Shown here: piece by piece, positions 1-5,910 of the stretch
Numbering within the stretch: position 1 is the first letter of the stretch
How the letters are laid out: every line of letters begins with the position of its first letter
NCBI GenBank assembly: GCA_020723785.1
Contig: DYIH01000016.1
Location: 1 to 16,024 of the forward strand
Length of the DNA: 16,024 nucleotides
Direction of reading: 5' to 3'
Origin: Thermaerobacter marianensis
Lineage (GTDB): Bacteria; Bacillota; Sulfobacillia; DYIH01
Translations under genes and position numbers: made by a program
Notes under the pieces: generated by a model
What the model was told of the DNA's origin: nothing
Seen by the model: only the letters and a program-made list of their open reading frames with translations
Databases searched by the model: none

Positions 1-430
1 ACGCGCCAAGCCCATCCTCCGCTCGATGTTCGGCCCTTCCCCGGCGGTTCATGACGCCGCCGGTACTATGGCCTCTGCTGACTTCTGGCGGTTCAGCCGA
101 GCCTCTCGGCTCGGGTTGTCGGCGTCCACCGACGTTCCCGCCAGACCTCCTCGGATAAGAACGCTGACCTTCGCCCCGCACCCGCCTGTTTTACCGCCTG
201 TTTTACCGCGCCGCCCCTTGGCAACCAGGGTTTCGCTATGTTGTGCCAGTTCACCCAAGCGGCACAGCCTCGCTCCAGGTTCGTGTTCCTCGGGTCGTGG
301 CTTTGCCTCCGGCTTCCTTCCGATCCCGCCTCGCGACGAGCACCGTTGCCTTTGGCTGGCGGGCTCGGTCTGCCTCGCCCGCAGGGGGATTCCACCCCCA
401 AATCAGCGCCCATGCCGGGCGTACACAATA
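1..430. other. Gene-free segment with several strong stem-loops; possible structured RNA or mobile-element end
   Basis: No reading frame here looks like a recognisable protein; the overlapping frames on both strands are rich in Pro, Arg and Ser, as expected of non-coding GC-rich DNA. What can be seen is secondary structure. There is a 7-bp perfect stem at 41-47/57-63. An 8-bp closing stem at 84-91/138-145 encloses two hairpins, 96-101/105-110 and 118-122/129-133, so the unit could fold as a three-way junction. A further 6-bp stem lies at 359-364/377-382. The segment runs off the left edge, so an associated gene may be outside the window. It could be the end of an intron or insertion element, or a free-standing RNA; I cannot identify the family. 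Confidence 0.35.
183..206. repeat. Two tandem copies of a 12-bp unit
   Basis: The unit cgcctgttttac occurs twice head to tail (183-194 and 195-206), inside the gene-free left segment. It may be slippage or part of a structured element. No function is evident. Confidence 0.7.
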
Positions 431-458
431 AGTGGGCACCCCCGAGGGGGTGCCCACT
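431..458 (-). terminator. Strong hairpin, likely terminator of the S-layer gene
   Basis: A perfect 13-bp inverted repeat (431-443 and 446-458) with a 2-nt centre lies 23 nt beyond the stop codon of the minus-strand S-layer gene. Read on the minus strand it is followed by TATTGTGT, a weak U-rich tract. The stem is very stable, so it should terminate transcription or protect the 3' end of an abundant S-layer mRNA. Being symmetric, it could also act on the plus strand. Confidence 0.7.
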
Positions 459-481
459 GGTGAATCCTATGGCTGGATCTG

Positions 482-3028
482 TTACTCGATAACGATCGCT
501 TCCGCCACGCTGTTGTTGTCATCGTCGTAGACCCAGACCTTCTGACCGCTACCCAGGTCGGTGAACTGGATGTTGGTCGGGGCGACGTTATCGCCGTTTT
601 TCTTGAAGTACTGGGTCTTATCGTTGACCAGCCAGCTACGCTTGGCAGCGGCATCCGGGTTCTCCTCATAGGAGATGCCGTTGCCGTTCTCGTCCGCGCT
701 CTCGTACTCGCGGGTCTCGACGATCTTGTTGGTGCCGTCGATACCGAAGATCTTCATAACCCCGTACGTAGCGCTCTGAACCGACTCGGCTGGCACGTTC
801 GCGACATTCTCGGCCTTGGTTCCAGCAATCCGGAACTTGGCGATACCCTTGATGACCGCCGCGGTGTGTTCAGCCAGGGTCACTTCGTATTCGGTCGGGT
901 TGCCACCGTTGAGCAACAGGTTCAGGTAATACTTCGGACCGCTGGCGATGGCCTTGTTGACCACGATGCCGAACTTGTAGTCGACGGCCACCACGGGGCC
1001 GACCGTCATGATCGCAGCGCGGGCCTTCACCCCGTCAGTGACCACGGACCCAGTGAAGTCACCCGCACCAATCAGCGAGCTTCCGGCGACCGCACGATAG
1101 GTGCTGCCGGTGACATCAAACACGATGGTGTCAGTGGTCACCGCGGCCATGTTTGCACCAGCATTCCAGGTGAAGCGGCTCGGATCCTTGACGGGCGTAA
1201 TCGTCGTCGTGGAACCAGGCTGCCCGTCATACAGAACGACGAGCTTGTCAATGGCACCGCTGGCGTTCAGGCTGTACTCCACGATCGACGCAGTATCGAC
1301 ATTGTTACCCGTGAGGTCGGCAACACCCATGGTGTTTTCCTTCCAGGCGGTGATGTCGTTAGTACCGTTGTTGTCGGCGTCAACCACCGCGTCCTCGGCC
1401 ATCTGAGCATACACCATGGTGCCGTCGGACTTGAGGAAGGCCACATAGGTGACGGGACCCTGGGCCGTGGTGCCCTCATACGGGGTCTTGGTCACGATGG
1501 CCACCGGCTTGGCCGGCTCGGTGGTGCCGAGTGCACCGGACTTGAGCAGGACGACCTTGCCGTGCTTGTTCAAATACAGGCTGACGGTTTTGCCGAGCAT
1601 GGCGTTGCCGGGCTGGGCAACGCCGGAAGCGAGGGTATACTCGACACCGCCAACCTTGACCTTGTCGATACCCACGTTACGATCAAGAGTACCGCTTTTG
1701 TTGTTACGCGTTACCGTAATGTTGATAACGGCCTTTCCGTCGATGTCGGTACCCGAGACATACTCGACAACATCGCCCTTCTGGAGATCGGCCAGCTTGG
1801 AGGCGGCGCCGACCCAATTGACGGTGGCATCCTTGACGGACAAAGATCCCCCGTTGAGGTCGGTGGAGAAGGTGATGTTCTCTAAGCCGGTACTCACACT
1901 ATCAACGATGCGGACGGTGCTATTCCGAGCTACGACATAAGCGATCTGCCCACTGTCGTTGAGGATCACCGTGACCTCGCCGTTATCCACACTCCCGATC
2001 TCGGCCAGGGTCGGCGTATTGTCCACAACGTAGTTCCGTACGGTGGAAGCCCAAGCGGTGAGATCGGCTGTCCGATAGGTCTTGTCGCCAATCTTCAAGC
2101 CGTCCACGGTGCCATCAGCGTTATCGTCGACAACCTTAGCCGTCTTCACGCTGCTGGAAGCGGTCTTGTCTTCGATGAAGAAGACCTTGCCGTCCTTGTC
2201 TTTCCAAGCCTTAACCTTGTGGGCCAGGAGGCCGGTATAGTTGGCAGCAGTGGTCAACGTGTACTCGTCGTTGGTGACCGCGTTGTTGTCATCAACGATG
2301 ATCTTGTCCTTCGCGGTACCGAAGAGCTCCGGCGACGAGATCAGCGTCCCCTCGACAGCCGTCGCCTTCAGGTAGGTGCTGGCAATGGACTTGGTATCAT
2401 CTTCTTTGTAGCTCTCTTTCCCGTCGGCATCGACGGAAGCCAGCACCATTAGCGGCGCCGTCAGAGCATTGTCGGCAAACATGGCAACCTCGCCGCGGGT
2501 GGCAGGCAGGTTCGGAACCACGTTCACACCCTTGTCCAGGCCGAGCAGAGCCGCCCGGGCGAGGACGTTACTGGGCCAGGTGCCCTTCTTGAGCGCCGGC
2601 TCATAGCCCATAGCCCGCAGCAACATCGTCAGTGCCTGGGCGTGGGTCACGGGATCGTCCGGGCGGAAGGTGCCGTCCCCCATGCCCTTGATGATGCCGA
2701 GGCCGGTGGCCAGGTTGATCCAGCCGCTGGCCCAGTGGGTGCTCGGCACGTCGCTGAAATCCGTGGCGCCGGAGCCGGCGGTCTTGATGCCGCGCAGCCG
2801 CACGGCCAAGGCCGCGAACTGGGCGCGGGTGTACTGCCCCTCGGGATCGTACTTGCCGCCACCCACACCCTGGACGACACCCAGGCCCGCCAGCCGCTCG
2901 ACGGCGCCGGCGTAGGACTTATCCGCGGGAACGTCGGAGAACGTCCCGGCGGAGGCCGCGCCGCCGAAGAGGCCGAGGACCATGGAAGCGGTGGTGACGA
3001 GCGCGAGAACTTTCCGCTTCAGTCTCAA
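482..3028 (-). CDS. S-layer protein with N-terminal SLH domains
   Basis: This 848-residue exported protein is probably a surface-layer or major cell-wall protein, held on secondary cell-wall polymer by SLH domains. A signal peptide covers residues 1-27 (basic start, hydrophobic core, cleavage after GGAASA). SLH repeat 1 is at about 29-78, repeat 2 at about 90-141 (FRPDDPVTHAQAL), and a divergent third at about 150-190. The remaining 650 residues are Ala/Val/Thr/Asp-rich, predicted beta, with no catalytic motif that I recognise. The start is TTG at 3026-3028, chosen because AAGGAGG (3037-3043) sits 8 nt upstream and the signal peptide follows directly. It is a single-gene unit with its own promoter, structured leader and terminator. 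The SLH assignment is firm; being the principal S-layer protein is inferred from size and expression signals. Confidence 0.9.
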   Translation of the reverse strand: MRLKRKVLALVTTASMVLGLFGGAASAGTFSDVPADKSYAGAVERLAGLGVVQGVGGGKYDPEGQYTRAQFAALAVRLRGIKTAGSGATDFSDVPSTHWASGWINLATGLGIIKGMGDGTFRPDDPVTHAQALTMLLRAMGYEPALKKGTWPSNVLARAALLGLDKGVNVVPNLPATRGEVAMFADNALTAPLMVLASVDADGKESYKEDDTKSIASTYLKATAVEGTLISSPELFGTAKDKIIVDDNNAVTNDEYTLTTAANYTGLLAHKVKAWKDKDGKVFFIEDKTASSSVKTAKVVDDNADGTVDGLKIGDKTYRTADLTAWASTVRNYVVDNTPTLAEIGSVDNGEVTVILNDSGQIAYVVARNSTVRIVDSVSTGLENITFSTDLNGGSLSVKDATVNWVGAASKLADLQKGDVVEYVSGTDIDGKAVINITVTRNNKSGTLDRNVGIDKVKVGGVEYTLASGVAQPGNAMLGKTVSLYLNKHGKVVLLKSGALGTTEPAKPVAIVTKTPYEGTTAQGPVTYVAFLKSDGTMVYAQMAEDAVVDADNNGTNDITAWKENTMGVADLTGNNVDTASIVEYSLNASGAIDKLVVLYDGQPGSTTTITPVKDPSRFTWNAGANMAAVTTDTIVFDVTGSTYRAVAGSSLIGAGDFTGSVVTDGVKARAAIMTVGPVVAVDYKFGIVVNKAIASGPKYYLNLLLNGGNPTEYEVTLAEHTAAVIKGIAKFRIAGTKAENVANVPAESVQSATYGVMKIFGIDGTNKIVETREYESADENGNGISYEENPDAAAKRSWLVNDKTQYFKKNGDNVAPTNIQFTDLGSGQKVWVYDDDNNSVAEAIVIE

Positions 3029-3195
3029 TGTACTGCCCTCCTTGTGGAGTTTCTATGAAGTTTGAGCCGTTTGCCTGTACGACCGCGGGCAGGCTGCCCT
3101 GGCTTGCCTGCCATTCCCCCCTTTGATCGCTCAATGGTTTTTCAACATCTTCCGGGCAGGGAAGACGCAATGCGTCTCGGCTGCCCTTTTCAGCC
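3029..3195 (-). promoter_or_regulatory. Long 5' leader of the S-layer mRNA with a 5'-proximal stem-loop
   Basis: The predicted transcript starts near 3195, giving about 165 nt before the TTG start. About nine nucleotides from the 5' end lies a bipartite hairpin, 3154-3186: an outer 6-bp stem gggcag/ctgccc, an internal loop, and an inner stem around gacgc/gcgtc. A second GC-rich stem-prone stretch is at about 3086-3112. The ribosome binding site (3037-3043) is outside both. Structured leaders with a 5' stem are known to lengthen the life of abundant Gram-positive mRNAs; that role here is inferred. I compared it by memory with common riboswitch consensus sequences and found no match. Confidence 0.5.
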
Positions 3196-3201
3196 AGGCT
3201 C

Positions 3202-3231
3202 ATTGTAAGAACCGGCTGCCCCGCCGGTCAA
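3202..3231 (-). promoter_or_regulatory. Sigma-A promoter of the S-layer gene
   Basis: On the minus strand, TTGACC (3226-3231) is separated by 18 nt from TACAAT (3202-3207). Both hexamers differ from consensus by one base. It is the best match upstream of the S-layer gene and predicts a start near 3195. Confidence 0.65.
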
Positions 3232-3378
3232 TACGTTCGGGCCGCCTGTAAAAAGACTGTAATTTACCCGACTCGCCGCCCGGCTTCTCTTCGGTTTCCA
3301 GCAATTCTCCCAATGGCCGCGCAATCCTGCAAAAACCACGATTTTTAAAGAACTTGTAAAACAACAAGGTCCGTACGC

Positions 3379-3522
3379 TTGACCTGTCTGGATCTGACCA
3401 CCCCTGGCGGTGAGTACCGGATTATCTATCGGATCTATCCGCAAAGCAAGGAATGCTTTCTGATCCTGGCCGAGAGCCGTGAGGAGGTCTACAAGACACT
3501 ACGTCGTCTGAAACTGCGATAA
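3379..3522 (+). pseudogene. C-terminal fragment of a RelE/ParE-like toxin
   Basis: An open frame of 47 codons from a possible TTG (3379) to TAA (3520-3522) contains GGEYRIIYRI, then a beta segment ECFLILAESREEVYKTLRR. That is the pattern of the last two strands and the end of RelE/ParE-fold mRNA interferases, whose full length is 80-100 residues. The N-terminal helices are missing: the upstream sequence in this frame soon has stops, although a neighbouring frame (about 3300-3378) reads through a short helical stretch, so the gene may have been frame-shifted as well as shortened. No ribosome binding site is seen before the TTG. A small antitoxin-like gene follows 28 nt later, which fits a former TA pair. 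It is most likely non-functional. Confidence 0.5.
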
Positions 3523-3550
3523 AATACGTAGAGAAGGTGGGGTGACCCTA

Positions 3551-3748
3551 ATGGCTGTTTTTAAGCTAAAGGAACTGCAGGAAGCGCTGCGCCGCCTGGC
3601 GGGCGACGAGGACAAGTACCTGGTGGTGGAGGAGGAGGAGGACCGTATCATCATCCGAACGTTGGACAGCGTCCTGGAGGAGGCCGAGCGCAACCGTGCC
3701 GAAGGCAAGACGCTTACAACCGAAGAGGTCTTCAGGGGTCTCCTGTGA
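3551..3748 (+). CDS. Small antitoxin-like protein
   Basis: This 65-residue, acidic, mostly helical protein begins MAVFKLKELQEALRRLAG. Its C-terminal half (SVLEEAERNRAEGKTLTTEE, then VFRGLL) resembles the toxin-binding tail of RelB/YefM/Phd-type antitoxins, which commonly end in (H/T)EEVF-x-L. The start ATG (3551) is favoured over the in-frame GTG at 3542 because AAGGTGG (3534-3540) is 10 nt upstream. It follows a RelE/ParE-like toxin fragment by 28 nt and overlaps the next small frame by 4 nt (GTGA), suggesting one operon. There is no clear DNA-binding domain; residues 1-35 are short for one. The antitoxin role is inferred from the tail and the context. Confidence 0.6.
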   Translation: MAVFKLKELQEALRRLAGDEDKYLVVEEEEDRIIIRTLDSVLEEAERNRAEGKTLTTEEVFRGLL

Positions 3749-3928
3749 TCTATCTCTATCGAGACCGTGGCGTCGAGGTTCTGGTGCGGGAGTTGGGCAT
3801 CGCCAATGCTCTTCGCTTCCTGCGTGGTCACCGCGTCACGGTTCCCGTATCCGTTACGGAAGAGCAATCCAGCGCGAAATGAATGACATGTCTCTTGATG
3901 AGATCTTCCGGCAGGGAGTGATCGGATC
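3745..3928 (+). pseudogene. Small TA-associated protein, apparently frame-shifted
   Basis: A GTG (3745) overlaps the antitoxin stop and opens a 45-codon frame ending in TGA at 3880-3882. It reads YRDRGVEVLVRELGIANALR, then FLRGHR. This recalls a family of roughly 85-residue TA-neighbour proteins (pattern: G-x-E-x-L-x-x-x-LG-x-x-x-A-x-RFL, then a tyrosine- and arginine-containing stretch, then a LTxEEI-like helix). The expected C-terminal part is found in another frame, at about 3835-3915, reading RYGRAIQREMNDMSLDEIF. A shift between about 3820 and 3850 would join the two halves. The likeliest reading is a decayed gene; a genuine 45-residue product is the alternative. The family match is from memory. 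Confidence 0.4.
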
Positions 3929-4318
3929 ATGGCCACGACGACCAAATCCCTCCGTCTCACAGAGGAAGAAAACGTGCAGGTCGCGCGGCTGCAGGAGATC
4001 CTCCGCTATCCGACGGAAGCCGCGCTGTTGAAACGAATCTATCTGCTCGGCTTGGAGGAGTTGAGGATCGAGGCTGCCATCCGCCTCTACACTCACGACG
4101 GATTGAGCCTCGGGGCGACGGCCGAGGCGGTGGGGCTTCCTGTAGCCGCCCTGGAGCAGGAGTTCGCCCGCCGGCACATCCGTGTTTTTGACGCCCCGGC
4201 GGAACCGGTGCTGGAGAACCTGCAGGGACTGGGGCGCCGGTTTGGCCTGGAGCGCTTGGAGGAGGCGGCGCGGAAGGCGGCGGGTGGCCCCAACGATCCC
4301 GGTGAACGACACGGATGA
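3929..4318 (+). CDS. UPF0175-type antitoxin with N-terminal ribbon-helix-helix-like segment
   Basis: This 129-residue protein starts MATTTKSLRLTEEENVQVAR, a ribbon-helix-helix-like opening that would bind operator DNA. A helical linker follows, then RLYTHDGLSLGATAEAVGLP (about residues 51-70) and EQEFARRHIRVF. The block LYxxGxxSLGxxAExxGLxxxxxxxxxxxRxI is the signature of UPF0175 antitoxins, which neutralise PIN-domain (DUF3368) toxins. The start has GGGAG 11 nt upstream. No PIN toxin follows: the next 260 nt are gene-free and contain a dispersed repeat. The gene is therefore an orphan antitoxin or a survivor of toxin loss. The residues after 85 (LGRRFGLERLEEAARKAAGG) may be the toxin-binding tail. 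Confidence 0.7.
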   Translation: MATTTKSLRLTEEENVQVARLQEILRYPTEAALLKRIYLLGLEELRIEAAIRLYTHDGLSLGATAEAVGLPVAALEQEFARRHIRVFDAPAEPVLENLQGLGRRFGLERLEEAARKAAGGPNDPGERHG

Positions 4319-4426
4319 TGATACGCTGAGGGCTGCAGCACCTCATCGACGTCGCCGGCTGGCGGGTGAGTCGAAATAGTCGACGCCAAGGAGCCTGTCG
4401 CACAACCGTCTCTATGGGACGCCTAT

Positions 4427-4530
4427 GGACAGGGGTTGGTCTGCCGATCCGGAAATCCGGAAATCCGGATTCCGGATGGAGGAGACGGGGGGTCCTGTTG
4501 ATGTAAGGGAGCCCCCCGACCCGCTTCCGC
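4427..4530. repeat. Dispersed repeat A, copy 1, ending in a vapC 3' fragment
   Basis: This stretch aligns with 8293-8389 over about 100 bases with a handful of substitutions and small gaps. Both copies share ctgccgatccggaaatccgg, a palindromic aatccggatt core, and a G-rich run. Both end in a fragment matching the last 36-37 bases of the intact vapC gene (4495-4530 against 8464-8500). Copy 1 has one extra 8-bp unit (aatccgga), as expected of slippage. It fills most of the gap between two orphan antitoxins. Confidence 0.8.
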
Positions 4531-4578
4531 TTACCCGGTCACCTGCCGGGACATGGACGAGAGGTAGGAGACGTTACC

Positions 4579-4857
4579 GTGAGCGATAGAAAGCAAGAGC
4601 CTCTTGGGCCGAGCAACTCCATCGCGGACCTGGCGGAGTTCTTCGACGCCCACAGCACGGAGGACCTGGAGTGGGATCCCGTCTCCGCCAAGCCGGCACG
4701 CCGCAAAGGAGAACTCGTTCACGTTTCCATCAGGCTGCCGCGCCGGGACATGGAGGCACTCAAGGAGGCCGCGAACCGGTCCGGGGTGGGCTGCAGCACC
4801 TTGATCCGCATGATCCTGAGGCGGGAGATCGACCGGATCAGGAGGGCGGCGCCGTAA
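4579..4857 (+). CDS. BrnA/CopG-type antitoxin without a toxin
   Basis: This 92-residue protein has an acidic N-terminal half (IADLAEFFDAHSTEDLEWD) and a C-terminal ribbon-helix-helix domain at about residues 46-90 (VHVSIRLPRRDMEALKEAAN, then a second helix ending LIRMILRREIDRIRRAAP). This architecture matches BrnA/COG5304 antitoxins, and the second BrnA in this window (6403-6651) has the same layout. The GTG start is supported by AGGTAGGAG 8 nt upstream. The usual BrnT toxin would lie immediately upstream, but that space holds only repeat A, so this is an orphan. Its 3' end is duplicated at 5556-5642. It could still bind related toxins or operators in trans; that is speculation. Confidence 0.7.
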   Translation: MSDRKQEPLGPSNSIADLAEFFDAHSTEDLEWDPVSAKPARRKGELVHVSIRLPRRDMEALKEAANRSGVGCSTLIRMILRREIDRIRRAAP

Positions 4858-4895
4858 CCCCGTCAACCTCCGGGGAAACCGCGAGCTCCCACAGG
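4810..4895. repeat. Dispersed repeat B, copy 1 (3' end of the orphan BrnA-type gene)
   Basis: The last 48 bases of the orphan antitoxin gene plus 38 bases downstream recur at 5556-5642 with only a few substitutions and a small indel. The duplication carries the helix MILRREIDRIR, the stop codon and the sequence aaccccgtcaacctccg. Confidence 0.85.
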
Positions 4896-4945
4896 CAGGA
4901 GTTCACCCGCGCCGCCGTGCTGATCGCGCGCCGAGGCGCTTGGCG

Positions 4946-4975
4946 TTGACAGTGAATGGCATATCAGCATATGAT
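4946..4975 (+). promoter_or_regulatory. Sigma-A promoter with palindromic operator for phd-vapC
   Basis: A consensus TTGACA (4946-4951) is followed after 18 nt by TATGAT (4970-4975), predicting a start near 4982. The inverted repeat CATAT-N4-ATATG (4960-4973) overlaps the -10 element, a typical site for self-repression by the antitoxin. The predicted start also rules out the upstream ATG at 4956 and supports the antitoxin start at 5016. Confidence 0.65.
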
Positions 4976-5015
4976 GAGTGTATACATAAATGGTCACCAC
5001 ATGGGAGTGGGAAGG

Positions 5016-5252
5016 ATGATGCAGGTCAGCGCCCGGGAATTGCGTCAGCGATTGGCCTCGGTGTTGCGCCGGGTTGCGGCAGGTGAAGAAGTGATCGTCA
5101 CCCTGCGGGGGCGTCCTTTTGCTTCCCTCAAACCGCTGGCTGAAGCGAGCCAACTGGATCCCATCGGCTTCGGCATGTGGAAGGGCCGTGAGGACTTGAA
5201 GGACGTGGATGCCTGGATCGACCAGCGGCGTGCCCCACGCCAGGGCAGATGA
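5016..5252 (+). CDS. Phd/YefM-family antitoxin
   Basis: This 78-residue protein begins MMQVSARELRQRLASVLRRV, followed by a G-E-x-V-I-V-T-x-R-G-R-P-x-A-x-L core, the hallmark of the Phd/YefM (prevent-host-death) DNA-binding fold. The C-terminal tail (WKGREDLKDVDAWIDQRR) is the usual toxin-binding arm and has the acidic D-V-x-x-W-I-D-x-x-R pattern seen in VapB/Phd partners of PIN toxins. An in-frame ATG at 4956 gives a longer frame but lies upstream of the predicted transcription start; 5016 has GGGAG 8 nt upstream. It overlaps the toxin frame by 4 nt (ATGA), so translation is coupled. The toxin next to it is broken. Confidence 0.85.
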   Translation: MMQVSARELRQRLASVLRRVAAGEEVIVTLRGRPFASLKPLAEASQLDPIGFGMWKGREDLKDVDAWIDQRRAPRQGR

Positions 5253-5541
5253 ACCAAGCGGTAACGCTCGAGCCGTCCGGTTCGGACCGGGTGGCTTTCG
5301 ATACCGATGTACTGATCTTTTATTTCCGGGGCCATGAAGGATCCCGTCGTTTCCTGACGAACATCCCCCATCCCCTCCGGGTTCTGCCCATCCCCGTCTA
5401 TATGGAACTGATCCAGGGCTGCCGCAACCGCCGGCAGGCACAAGCTCCGCCCTACAGTGGCGCTCCCTCCTGGCCACTGCCAACCTGAAGCATTACCGGT
5501 TCATAGAGGGCCTCCGGCTGCTGCCCTTCAGCGTCTCTTGA
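5249..5541 (+). pseudogene. vapC-type PIN toxin with internal deletion and frame shift
   Basis: The ATG at 5249 opens a PIN-domain N-terminus: SDRVAFDTDVLIFYF with acidic residues at 18 and 20, and the conserved glutamate at 53 in IPVYMELIQGCRNRRQ. The frame then loses similarity and stops at 5488. A different frame (about 5455-5541) encodes the C-terminal end of the same fold, LLATANLKHYRFIEGLRLLP then FSVS. Intact relatives have some 50 residues between these parts, including the third catalytic aspartate, so that stretch has been deleted and the frame shifted at about 5430-5460. The toxin should be inactive, leaving its antitoxin as a survivor. Confidence 0.8.
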
Positions 5542-5555
5542 ACCCGACGGTCCAT

Positions 5556-5642
5556 ATGATCCTGAGGCGGGAGATCGACCGGATCAGGGGGGTGGCGCCG
5601 TAACCCCGTCAACCTCCGAGGAAACCGCGGCGCTCCCACAGG
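5556..5642. repeat. Dispersed repeat B, copy 2
   Basis: A near copy of 4810-4895. It carries the final codons of the BrnA-type antitoxin (MILRREIDRIRGVAP and a stop) without the rest of the gene, then the same downstream sequence, and runs directly into the vapBC relic on the other strand. Confidence 0.85.
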
Positions 5643-5728
5643 CTGTTGACGAACTCCGTGCCGACGGCCGGCAGCGCCGCGACCCGGTCGCTCCCGGGCT
5701 CGTTCGGATGTAGGCCGTGGAGTCCTCG
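5633..5728 (-). pseudogene. Scrambled remnant of a vapBC operon
   Basis: Three adjoining blocks match three separated parts of the intact vapBC locus, in the same order and orientation. 5633-5650 matches 8454-8471 (vapC end), 5651-5705 matches 8772-8826 (vapC early part), and 5706-5728 matches 8904-8926 (vapB end). Relative to the intact locus, 300 bp and 77 bp are missing at the two junctions. The first junction has a short shared GACG. The fragment cannot encode a functional protein and shows that a second, related vapBC operon once stood here. Confidence 0.85.
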
Positions 5729-5782
5729 TGACGGGAGCAATACCGCGTCTCATCGCTGCCCGCGGTCACCCCCCACCGCGCG

Positions 5783-5910
5783 TGGGTGGTGAAGTACTTC
5801 ACTTCTCAAAACCCCTTGTCTTGCAAGGGTTTCGCCGGGGTGAAGTACTTCACTCGGTATGAAACCCTGCCCCACCTGGGTTTTCGACCAGTGAAGTACT
5901 TCACCACCCA
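5783..5910. repeat. 128-bp symmetric element: three 14-bp palindromes at exact 51-bp spacing
   Basis: The perfect palindrome GTGAAGTACTTCAC occurs at 5789-5802, 5840-5853 and 5891-5904, exactly 51 bp apart. The outer copies extend into 20-bp perfect terminal inverted repeats (5783-5802 and 5891-5910, TGGGTGGTGAAGTACTTCAC on the opposite strands). The element's midpoint is the centre of the middle palindrome. The two 37-bp spacers each hold an imperfect inverted repeat aaaccc...gggttt. They resemble each other both directly and as reverse complements, so this is not an ordinary CRISPR array of unrelated spacers. No gene in the element is convincing. It could be a clustered binding site, a small mobile repeat or a recombination site. 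Confidence 0.9.

Noticed and set aside
866..1885. Long plus-strand open frame opposite the S-layer gene
   Set aside because: It is antisense to a protein with clear signal peptide and SLH domains, is rich in Gly, His and Arg, and has no recognisable motif; GC-rich coding DNA commonly leaves such frames open.
3154..3190. Plus-strand terminator (stem followed by TTTT)
   Set aside because: No plus-strand gene lies upstream to be terminated; the stem fits better as the 5' end of the S-layer leader on the minus strand.
3029..3195. Known riboswitch in the S-layer leader
   Set aside because: Compared by memory with cyclic-di-GMP, cyclic-di-AMP and SAM riboswitch cores; the conserved loops are not present.
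4956..5015. Longer N-terminus of the Phd antitoxin from ATG 4956
   Set aside because: The ATG lies upstream of the predicted transcription start, has no ribosome binding site, and the added residues do not resemble the family.
5783..5910. CRISPR array
   Set aside because: The repeat is a 14-bp full palindrome, only three copies exist, the spacers resemble each other, and the whole unit is mirror symmetric.
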